Source of the DNA: Cochliopodium minus
Taxonomy: Eukaryota; Discosea; Himatismenida; Cochliopodiidae
DNA: 30,704 bases
NCBI GenBank assembly: GCA_024220525.1
Contig: JAMYWO010000133.1
Location: 90,612 to 121,315 of the forward strand
Reading direction: 5' to 3'
Below are positions 21,998-30,704 of the stretch, piece after piece; positions within the stretch are counted from its first letter, which is position 1; each line of letters opens with the position of its first letter. The position numbers and the translations under genes are program-made. The notes beneath the pieces are model-generated. The model saw only the letters and a program-made list of their open reading frames with translations. It was not told where the DNA came from and ran no database searches.

Positions 21998-23817
21998 ATG
22001 GTAAATAATTCATCTTTTTATATTAAATCTCCACTCAATATTGATTTATCAATACCTTTCTTTCATAATAGGAAGATGATAAAAATTCTAAATATATCTC
22101 AAATCAAGATGGGCAAAATATATTTGTGATATTGGACAATATAAATGAGAAGATGTTATGTGGATGTTCAAATCTGTTGATAGATTCGAAAATCTGTTAT
22201 TTATGTTGCAAAAATTATTGCATAAAATGCTTCAATGAAAATAATAAATGTACAGAATGTGGGGATGAATTATGCGCAAACGAGAAAATCTCTGCCATAA
22301 TCTTGAACATGCATTGCAAATGTCTGGTATGTGGAGAAGAAATGAAAATATCAGAGACATCAAAACATCCTCAAAACGAAGATGAACACAAAACAAGCTG
22401 TGAAGGATGTACATGCAAAATATTCAAAGAAGAATATGATAAACACAAAGAAAGTTGTGTTCCTTTCCTTTTATCAGAAAACAAAAAATTAAAAGAAGAA
22501 AACGAAAAGTTAAGAGAAAATACCAAGAAAAGGCCATTGGACCAAGACACTGAGGAACAATGCGCCAAAAGAATAGATCTGGTGGAAAGCGGGGAAATTC
22601 AGCCAGGTATCAAAAATTGCGAAGAAAAAATCAGTGAGACGAATAGTCAGGGAGAAATAATGAACTTAGTAATAAAAACGAAAAAAGAAATAGAAAGTAA
22701 ATACTTTTAAAAAAACTTTTTTAAATTTTTTTTTTTTTGAATTATTTTTTCATTATTTAAAAAACAAAATTTTTATTTTTTTAAAATTCATTTTTTAATT
22801 TAAGAGAGGGTTGTGATTGGAATTAAACTGATTAATGGAATAGAGTTTCCCATCAACGAAATCAAAGGAGCTGAAATTTGTGAAGAATGCTCCAAAAAGG
22901 GAAGCAAATTTGCGGAGGCAGTGATCCTGTTTCATGGAACCAACCAAATAAAAAAGGACATGGTGAATTCTTTCAGGGCTTTCTCTGAAATAATCTCCAA
23001 AAAAAATTTTCTCAGAAAACAAACTCTCTCTTATTGTTATTTGTACCTTTCTTCATTTCATCAATGTGGCCTTGGAATCCAAAAAGATTTGGCACTAGCA
23101 AAAGATTATCTCAAAAAAAGTTCCCATCTTAATAACCCTCTAGCTTTGTAAAATTTTTTTTTTTTTTTATTTTAATTCTCTTTTTTTATTTTATAATGAT
23201 ATTTAATTAGGTGTGTTCTTTCTAGGATTCAAAGTAACAAAGAAAAAACTCACAAAAATATGGCAAAGACTATTTATCTTTTGAAAAGATCCGTCAAGTT
23301 GAAATATTCCGCTTCCATGTGCGATTTGGCATCTTTTTATATGGATGGACGTAAAAAAACAAAAAATTTAAAAAAAGTTTCAATGATTAATAATCTCCAT
23401 TCAAATTTATTAAAAAAACAAAAAAAAGTTCAAGGAGTCAAAAAAAACATTAACAAAGCCATAGTTTTGTTAAATGAATCTTCAAAATTGTATGATACAA
23501 GTTCAATGAGTAAAACACTCTCCTTTTTAAAAATTTTTTTTTTATTTTTTTTTATTTTAGATTTACTGGCTTCTATTCACCTTCGAGGACTCCACGGAGC
23601 TCCAAAGAATATAAATTTGGCTCTCAATCTTTTATTTAAATCTGCCAGTTTAAATAATAGTGTTGCTTATTTTTATTTGGGAACCATCTTTGAAAAAGGT
23701 TTTGAGTCTTTACCTGCTGATTTTAAAAAGGCTGTTGAGTTTTATCAGTCCTCCGCCAATTTGGGCAATCAAGAAGCAAAACAAAGGTTATTATCGTTGA
23801 ATTATCTCACTAACTAA
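21998..23817 (+). CDS. RING-like/zinc-finger/Sel1-repeat protein, copy 1
   Basis: Predicted exons: 21998-22000 (ATG only), 22072-22696, 22805-23147, 23226-23350, 23435-23509, 23561-23817; 475 residues. Residues 31-64 form a compact cysteine cluster (CGC, CYLCC, CIKC, CTEC) in the place and spacing of a RING treble clef but without the usual His. Residues 83-130 form a second Cys/His block (CKCLVC...HKTSCEGC...HKESC) like TRAF-type fingers. A charged coiled or disordered linker follows to about 208. Sel1-like repeats fill the rest, for example AVILFHGTNQIKKD, AKDYLKKSSHLNNPLA, ALNLLFKSASLNNSVA and YFYLGTIFEKG. Sel1 repeats form helical protein-binding solenoids; a ubiquitin-ligase role is inferred. 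Exon 4 uses an acceptor 18 nt downstream of the one homologous to that used in copy 2, and so lacks part of a repeat. Confidence 0.82.
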
Positions 23818-23992
23818 AAAGTCAGAAATTAAAAGATAAATTGAGAGTGTTTTAATTAACATTTTTCATTAAAACTGCTTTTAAAAAAAAAAAAATATTA
23901 AAACACTTGGATTTTTACTCTGTTTTTAATTTTTTAGATTTTCAAACTCCAAAAAAAAATAAAAAAAATCGTTTCACATTTTTAAAGCAAAA

Positions 23993-26036
23993 ATGGTTAG
24001 TATAATTTATAAATGAACATATTTTTGATCCATTGTAATAATTATTAGGAGGTGAGGGAAAATAATTATATCTCAAATCAAGATGGGCAAAATATGTTTA
24101 TGATATTGGACTATATAAATGAGGGAATGATGTTATGTGGATGTTCAAATCTGTTGATAGATTCGAAAATCTGTTATTTATGTTGCAAAAATTATTGCAT
24201 AAAATGCTTCAATGAAAATAATAAATGTACAGAATGTGGGGATGAATTATGCGCAAACGAGAAAATCTCTGCCATAATCTTGAACATGCATTGCAAATGT
24301 CTGGTATGTGGAGAAGAAATGAAAATATCAGAGACATCAAAACATCCTCAAAACGAAGATGAACACAAAACAAGCTGTGAAGGATGTACATGCAAAATAT
24401 TCAAAGAAGAATATGATAAACACAAAGAAAGTTGTGTTCCTTTCCTTTTATCAGAAAACAAAAAATTAAAAGAAGAAAATGAGAAATTCAAGTTGTTTAA
24501 CCAGAATAACTCTCAGTTTATTGACAATAACAGTTCTAGTAAGAGAAGGAGGTTAGGTTTGGATGGGAACAATAATGGAGTAGGAGGGGAGAAAAAGAAT
24601 GAAAGAGTCATTTTTGAAAATCAATTAAATAATGTGGTAGTGGATATCAAAACTAAAGGAAATGATGAAATTGAAACAAAAAGAGAATTAGAAAGTATAT
24701 ATTTTTTACAATTATATTTTTTTTTTAAAAAAAAAATTATTCAACTAACTTTCATTTTTCTTTCAAAATATTTTAAAACAATTTTTTTCTTTTCTAAAAA
24801 TTCAATAAAATATTTTTTAAAACTTATCTCTTTTTCTTTCCGAAAAAAATTAAATTTTGAAGTTTTTTCATTTTCTAAAAAAAATTTTTAATCACTTTCG
24901 AAAAATGAAACCAGATCTTTAACTCATTTTTATTATTTCTTTTAAAATATCCTTTAGAAATGGTGTTGAGTGCTATTAAATATAGGAACGGAATAGAGTT
25001 TCCCATTGACAAAAAAAAGGCAACAAACATATTAGAAGAATGTTTCAAAAAGGGAAGCCCATTTGCGGAAGCATTACTCCTTTTTCATGGGACCGAACAA
25101 TTCCAAAAAGACAATGCGAATTCTTACCGGATCTTCTCCGAAATAATCTCCAAAAAAACATTTCTCAAAAAACAGACATTGTCTTATTGTCTTTTCTACC
25201 TTTCTCTTTATTATCAAAATGGTGAATCAATTCCAAAAAATATTCAAAAAACCAAATATTTTCTCAAAAAAAGCATTGAACTCAATAATCCCATTGCATT
25301 GTAATTTTTAATCAAATGAAAAATATTTTTTTTTTCTTAAAGAATTTTTTCTATCATCTTTTTTTCTTTTTCTTTTTTTTTTTCCAAGTAATTTTTTTTA
25401 ATTATTTTTTCAAGGTGTTATCTTGCAAGGTTGTATCATGAGGAAAAAAAAGAGATAAAGTCTTTGGAGTTGTTAAAAAGATCTAAAAACCTCAAATATT
25501 CTGTTGCTCTCACTAGTTTAGGATCTGTTTATCAACACGGAGGTATAAAATTTTGAATAAAATTTTGAAAAAAAAAAAATAAAAAATTGTTAACTTTTCT
25601 CTTTAAAGGAACTTACATTCAAAAAAATGTTGTTAAATCAATAAAGCTTTTTAACGAAGCAGTCAAACTAAACGAAACAGAGGCAATGAGTATGATTTAT
25701 TTGTTTTTTTTTAGAAAATATTTGTTTTTACAAAATATTTCTTTGTATTTTAATTACAAAAATATTTAACAAAAAAAAAAAATAGATTTTCTTGCTCGCA
25801 TTTTTCTTGTTGAAAGTGATTGTGTTCAAAAAAATGTTCCTTTGGCTCTGGATCTTTTGCATAAATCAGCAAAATTCAACAACAAAGTTGGTTATTTCCT
25901 TCTGGGGACTGTCTATGAAAAAGGTTTAGACTCTGTACCTGTTGATCTCAAAAAAGCTATTGAATATTACCAAATCTCAAACAAATTAGGAAATGAAAAG
26001 GCAAAAGAAAAGTTAGAGATCTTGTTGAAAAACTGA
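23993..26036 (+). CDS. RING-like/zinc-finger/Sel1-repeat protein, copy 2
   Basis: Predicted exons: 23993-23995 (ATG only), 24049-24694, 24958-25300, 25415-25542, 25609-25689, 25786-26036; 483 residues. The zinc-binding half (MLCGCSNLL through LKEENEK) appears identical to copy 1 in protein and DNA, while the rest diverges clearly. The linker has a basic SKRRRLG patch and a VVVDI stretch followed by acidic residues, which weakly resembles a SUMO-interaction motif. Sel1-like repeats include AEALLLFHGTEQFQKD, CYLARLYHEE, ALTSLGSVYQHGG, AIEYYQISNKLGNEKA and YFLLGTVYEKG. Exon 3 has the same length (343 nt) and phase as in copy 1. It follows copy 1 by 175 bp on the same strand. Confidence 0.83.
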
Positions 26037-26109
26037 TGATTGATTAAACAACTTTTATCATTCAAATAAAAAAAAATAAAAAAAATAAAAAAAATATAAA
26101 AAAAAATTG

Positions 26110-28208
26110 ATGGTAAAAAAATTTATTTCATATTTCCGTTAAAAATTTGAGAAAATATAATAAATGACATATTCAATCATATTCATTAGGAGATTGGGAA
26201 AAAGAAAGTGGAGTATTATATAAAAAATGAAGGAGGAGAAAATATTTTTTTGATATTGGACAATGTGAATGAAAAGATTATGATTTGTGGATGTTCCAAT
26301 CTGATGATAGATCCTAGAATCTGCATATTATGTTGCAAAAATTTTTGCATAAGATGTCATAAAGATAATACAAAATGCATCCAATGTGGAGTAGAAAATA
26401 CAAATGAGAATCCCAGACTGAAATCATTGATCAATAAATTGAAATGCAAATGTATCATCTGTGAAGAAGAAATGGGAATCTCCGAAACGATGAAACATCC
26501 GCAAAGAAAAGAAGATCACCCATCTAGTTGTGAATTTTGCGAATACAAAGGAAACCTAATATCAGTGCAGGAACATAAGGAAAAATGCACTGGGCATCTA
26601 TTAAACGAAAATAAAAAATTGATTGAGAGGCTTCAAAAGGTGGAGGAAAAGGAAAGGGAAATTTCCGAATTGAGAAGGATTAACAAAGAATTAAGAGAAA
26701 ATATTTTATTTTTGAATGAAAACCACAAAAAACTAACCAATGATAATAACACTTTCAACGAAAATTTGAACGAAGTAAATAAAAATCTGAAAACAAAGAT
26801 TGAAGAGCAAACGTTTTATAAGAACGAATGTAAAACATACAAAATATTGGTTTTAGATTATGAAAAACAACTAAAATGCCAAAAACCTGAAGAAGAAACG
26901 AATACTTTTGAATCCATTAAAGAATCTCCAAAAAAAATATCCAATAAAGAAATATCTAAAGAATTTTCAAATCAAGAATTACCCCCCAAAGAAGTTCCAA
27001 TGGAAATATCTAAAGAATTTTCAAAAGATAGAAAAAGAGTTATCGAAATTGAAGGAGAAGATGAAGGTACAAAAGTTACCAAAAAATCTAAACATGGCAT
27101 TACAGATGATAAAAAGAAAGATATTTCATTCAATACCTCAAATTATGTTATTGATCTTATTGATGATGAAGATGACCCTCCCATAAATAACCAAAATAAC
27201 AATAATATCCAAAATAACAATAATGGTAATCAACCAAATTACAAAAAAGACAATGTTGGGATAATAGATTTAATTAATGTCAAAGAAGTTGACAAAAAAA
27301 AGAGTAATAAATTAAATCATTTTTATTAGTATCTTTTTTTTTTTTACATTATTTTCTTAATGATGTTAACAAAAATAAAAATAATAAAAAACAGATTCAG
27401 AAAAAGCAATATTAGGCTTTAAACTATTCAGAGGGGTGGAACTTCCTCTTGACAAAGAAAGTGCAAAGTCATTTTGCATAGAAAGTGCGGGAAACGGAAG
27501 TATGTTTGCAAAAGGGATGTGCTATTATTTCGGATGGAAAAAACAAACAAATTACCAAAAATCAATGGAATGTTTCGTTAATGTGGCTGAAGAAGACAAA
27601 AAAGGACTGAATGAAGAAACTTCTTATTGTTATTACTTCCTTGGCCTCCATTTCCAGTTTGGTTATGGCGTTAATATCAACATTACAAAGTCCGTCAAAT
27701 TTTACCAAAAAGCCTGTAAGATGAAAAACTCTTATGCTATGTTCAATTTAGCTTGCATTTACGACTATGATTGTTATGGTAGAAAAAAAAAAATTTTGTT
27801 TTAAACTTTTTTATTTTAAAAACTTTTTTTAATTATTGTTCGTTTTTAACTTTTTTCATTTTTATTTTTCTTTTAAAAAAAAAATTTTTAATTTTTTCTT
27901 AAAAGAACAAGACATAAAAAGAAATTTAAGATTGGCTGTGGAACTTTATCAAAATTCCGCTGATTTAGGACATTCACAAGCAATGTATAATAACTTCTCC
28001 ATTTTCTCTTTTTATTTACCTTTTTTCTTATAGGTACAATTTAGGCGTTATTTATGAAGAAGGATCTAACGAGTTCGGCATAAACAAAGATCCTGTCAAG
28101 TCTTTAGAGTTGTTCACCATGTCTGCTCAGATTGGGAATTCCAAGGCTATGGAAAAACTTTCAGCCAATACAAAACTTGTTGAAAGCATTGTTATTGACT
28201 TGATTTAA
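26110..28208 (+). CDS. RING-like/zinc-finger/Sel1-repeat protein, copy 3, with SIM-like motifs
   Basis: Predicted exons: 26110-26112 (ATG only), 26190-27303, 27395-27778, 27906-27984, 28034-28208; 584 residues, the longest of the four. Its cysteine cluster reads CGC, CILCC, CIRC, CIQC, followed by the CKCIIC...HPSSCEFC finger block. A long coiled coil (about 135-230) is followed by a Lys/Glu-rich part with repeated ISKEFS. VIDLIDDEDD at residues 321-330 and IIDLI at 359-363 look like SUMO-interaction motifs, the first with the classic acidic run after it. An Asn-rich linker lies between them. Sel1-like repeats then include MFAKGMCYYFGWK, YFLGLHFQFGYGV, AMFNLACIYDYD and YNLGVIYEEG. RING plus several SIMs is the layout of SUMO-targeted ubiquitin ligases, so that role is a reasonable guess. 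Confidence 0.83.
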
Positions 28209-28313
28209 AAATAATCTTCTTTTTAAAAAACAATCAAAAAAAAAAAAAAAAAAATATTAAATAATTTTTTATTGTAATTTATTCAGAAAAAAAATAAAAA
28301 ATTGAAAAGAAAA

Positions 28314-30198
28314 ATGAATATATCACAGGTAAATTTTTTTACATTGAATGATTGATTGTATATCAATAATATTATCCTCAATATTATTATAATCTAGTTA
28401 GTTCATGAAGAAAAGAAACAGTATTATGTAAAAAATGAATCTGATGAAAATTTTTTTGTGTTATTGGATGACGTAAATGAGAAGATGATGTTGTGTATGT
28501 GTTCCAATCTGTTGATAGATCCCAGAATCTGTATATTATGTTGCAAAAATTACTGCATAAAATGCCATAAGGGAGAAAATAAATGTATAGATTGTGGGGA
28601 TGAAGAAATGAAAGAGAATTTCAAGCTGAAACCACTGATAAGCAATTTGAAATGTAAATGCACGATCTGCAAAGAAGAAATGGGAATCTCCGAAACGATG
28701 AAACATCCGCAAAGAAAAGAAGATCACCCATCTAGTTGTGAATTTTGTGATTACGTAGGAAACGTTGGATCAATCGAGGAACATATAAAAAATTGTCCGG
28801 GACATCTTTTAAACGAGAACAAAAAATTGATGGAGAGGCTTCAAAAGGCGGAGGAAAAAGAAAGGGAGGTTTCGGAGCTTGAAGAGATTAACAGAGTGTT
28901 GAAAGAAAAAATAGTTACTTTGAATGAGAATAACAATGTTCTTAAAAGAAAAAACGAAGAAATAAACGAGCAAATCGAAGAAAACTTCAAAAAACTGAAA
29001 ACGGTGAATGAGGAGAAGGAAAACATCAAAAAAATTGTGGAGGAGCTCAAAACTACTCTCCAAAACTTTCAAAAGCAAGACAAAAATTATGTCAATGAAG
29101 ATGATCAGGTGAATAATGGTGAGAATGGCGATAACCAAGACAGCCAAGATGATTCAGAGATAGACGAAAAAAATGCTTCTCAAACTAATCAAAAACCCAT
29201 TCATAATAATGATACAAATACGAATGGTGAGAATAATGTTGATGATGAGGAAACAACTAGTAATAAAAAAAATTTTTTTTTTTTTTTTTTTATAATTCTC
29301 ATTAATCATTTGTTTGTTGATTTAATTACTCAATACTTTTGTTTTCATTAAATTTGACAAACTTTTTTCTAAATTTTTTCGATTTTTTTTTTAATTTTTG
29401 AATAGAAAATGTGATTTTGGCAGTGAAACATATATTCGGAATCGGAACAGTTATCAACAAAGAACTAGGAAAAACAATGATCGTAGAATTAAGTCTCACT
29501 GGAAACAAACTCGCGCAAGCCCTAAAACTTTTTCATGGCTACAACAACACAAAACCAGATTACCAAAAGTCTTTTCTCCTTTTTAAACAATTGAACTTAA
29601 ATTTTGACGTATTAAATGATACTCGAGAAAAGAAAGAGGAATATTCTTACATCCTTTTTTTCCTCGCCAAACATTACCACTTCAACCTTGGTGTAGACAA
29701 AAACTTTGAGATTGCTTTCAAACTTTACAAGGAGTCTGCTGATCTCCAAAATCCCATCTCTTTGAACGATCTTTCCAAAATTTTCTTCAGTGGGAAAGAA
29801 GCTCAAAAAAACGAAAAAATAGCTTTTGAATATTTGAAGAAATCTTCCGAATTAGGAAATGCAACTGCAATGTACAAAAAAATCTACTTTTTTCTTTTTT
29901 TTTTTTTTCTTTACTAAATTTTTGCTTTTTTAGCTACAATCTTGCAATGATTTCTGAACGTGGTCTTTATGGAGTGAACCAGGATCATCAGTTAGCTATT
30001 GATAATTACATGATTGCCTCTCAATATGGACATTCTGGAGCTATGGCCAAGTTGGGTCGAATTTATGAGCTTGGTTTGCATAAGGAGCAAAAAGATCTAG
30101 AAAAATCTCTTGAATGGTACAAAAAAGCATCTGAACTGGGTGAAAAAATTGGAAAGAAAAAAGTATCAGAGATTTCTGATATTTTGTCAAAAAAATGA
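28314..30198 (+). CDS. RING-like/zinc-finger/Sel1-repeat protein, copy 4
   Basis: Predicted exons: 28314-28328, 28398-29259, 29406-29871, 29934-30198; 535 residues. The first exon codes MNISQ, so this copy lacks the ATG-only exon. The cluster is CMC, CILCC, CIKC, CIDC and the second block CKCTIC...HPSSCEFC. A coiled coil (about 125-220) is followed by an acidic Asn/Asp-rich linker. Sel1-like repeats include ALKLFHGYNNTKPDYQKSF, LAKHYHFNLGVDKNFEIAFK, AFEYLKKSSELGNATA, YNLAMISERGLYG and LGRIYELGLHKEQKDLEKSL, the last close to the textbook Sel1 consensus. The ORF continues past the donor at 29260 into intron sequence, which gives a false poly-Phe tail if unspliced. Confidence 0.83.
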
Positions 30199-30293
30199 AA
30201 TTAAATATTTATAATAAAAAAAACTTTTTTTTTTTTGAAATATAAAACAAAAAATATTTTATTTTTTATTGAAAAAAAAATTTTTTCTTTTGG

Positions 30294-30561
30294 TTAAAAA
30301 AACTCTGAAATTACAAAAAAAATCTGGAAAAACAACATTGATAACTGAAAGGAACTAAAAAAGTAAAACATAGAAACATGATTGTTCAAATAAAGAAGCA
30401 AGGTGATGTTCCCCACTACAAAACCAACAATAGTGATGATCAAACACAAATTGATGGCAAAGTCTTTTTTGTTCTCCCAGTACATTTCTCTCACTATCGT
30501 CAATGATAAAACCATAGCTAGAACCAAGTCACCAATATAAAAAGGAATGAAAGTGACATAC
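30294..30561 (-). CDS. Multi-span membrane protein, last exon (partial at right edge)
   Basis: The exon starts after tttatttag on the minus strand (first base 30561, phase 2) and runs to the TAA at 30294. It codes about 88 residues with three hydrophobic segments: TFIPFYIGDLVLAMVLSLTI, LCLIITIVGFVVGNITLLLY, and FQLSMLFFQIFFVISEFF. TFIPFYIGDLVL resembles TFIPIFLFDLILIF in the F-box/membrane protein at 20587-21789, at the same distance from the C-terminus, so it is probably a relative. Whether it also has an F-box cannot be seen, because the upstream exons lie outside the window. Confidence 0.7.
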
Positions 30562-30569
30562 CTAAATAA

Positions 30570-30704
30570 AAATTTGATTAAAAATAAAAATAAAATAAAG
30601 TTTAAAAAATAAAAAAATAAATAAAATATAAAAAATAAAAAAATAAAAAAATAAAAAATAAAAAATAAAAAATAAAAAATAAAAAATAAAAAATAAAAAA
30701 TAAA
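30570..30704. repeat. A-rich simple repeat, (TAAAAAA)n
   Basis: From about 30580 to the edge the plus strand is built of T-interrupted A-runs, regular as a seven-base TAAAAAA unit over the last 50 bases. It lies in the intron upstream of the final exon of the right-edge gene. The true length cannot be seen. Confidence 0.8.

Noticed and set aside
28809-29147. Minus-strand hydrophobic open frame
   Set aside because: It is the shadow of the Lys/Glu-rich coiled coil of RING-like/Sel1 copy 4.
21998-30198. Bacterial origin of the Sel1-repeat genes
   Set aside because: Sel1 repeats are common in bacteria, but these genes carry four to six phased spliceosomal introns and the local base composition.
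1-30704. Non-standard genetic code, with stop codons read as amino acids
   Set aside because: All in-frame stops inside genes fall in introns bounded by splice sites, and the real C-termini end at TAA or TGA as expected.
30570-30704. Telomeric repeat at the right edge
   Set aside because: The TAAAAAA unit has no G-rich strand, and it lies in an intron of a gene that continues beyond the window.
1-30704. tRNA genes, rRNA, CRISPR arrays or retroelement coding regions
   Set aside because: No cloverleaf, rRNA core, regularly spaced repeats, reverse transcriptase, integrase or transposase motifs were seen on either strand.

Overview
This window is nuclear DNA from a very A+T-rich microbial eukaryote with many introns. 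The reasons are spliceosomal GT-AG introns in almost every gene, standard stop codons, a Rab5-like GTPase, a plasma-membrane-type calcium ATPase, kelch, F-box and Myb/SANT proteins, and no operons or tRNA genes. Introns are mostly 50-250 nt and often open with gta, an A-run and then a T-run. The sequence alone does not place the species; a heterolobosean, anaeramoebid or amoebozoan-like protist would fit, and this is a guess.

Layout, left to right: (1) 774-2073 (+) Rab5-like GTPase with two anomalous splice borders. (2) 2074-2455 is a decayed tandem copy of the last exon of the next gene. (3) 2573-6028 (-) armadillo-type repeat protein in nine exons, one of only 18 nt. (4) 6181-7400 (+) membrane-anchored METTL24/FkbM-like methyltransferase-fold protein. 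(5) 8243-9158 (+) Myb/SANT protein with a CxxC...CxxC module. (6) 9569-15780 (-) a tandem array of three kelch-repeat genes plus a decayed fourth copy. (7) 16002-20490 (+) P-type IIB calcium ATPase in twelve exons. (8) 20587-21789 (-) intronless F-box protein with about eight membrane spans. (9) 21998-30198 (+) four head-to-tail paralogues that fuse a cysteine-rich RING-like domain, a second zinc-finger region, a coiled or low-complexity linker and Sel1-like repeats. (10) 30294-right edge (-) the last exon of a multi-span protein that resembles the tail of the F-box/membrane gene.

The most interesting part is the RING-like/Sel1 array. HRD1-HRD3(SEL1L) keeps RING and Sel1 modules in separate subunits of the ER-associated degradation ligase; here they look fused in one chain. 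One member also carries two SUMO-interaction-like motifs. Three of the four genes begin with a coding exon that is only the ATG codon. Two separate patches of near-identity between paralogues suggest gene conversion of the zinc-binding region. With the F-box/membrane genes on either side, the right third of the window may be a lineage-specific ubiquitin-ligase neighbourhood; that is inference.

Exon borders were joined by eye from reading frame, splice signals and comparison between paralogues; none was tested with transcripts.
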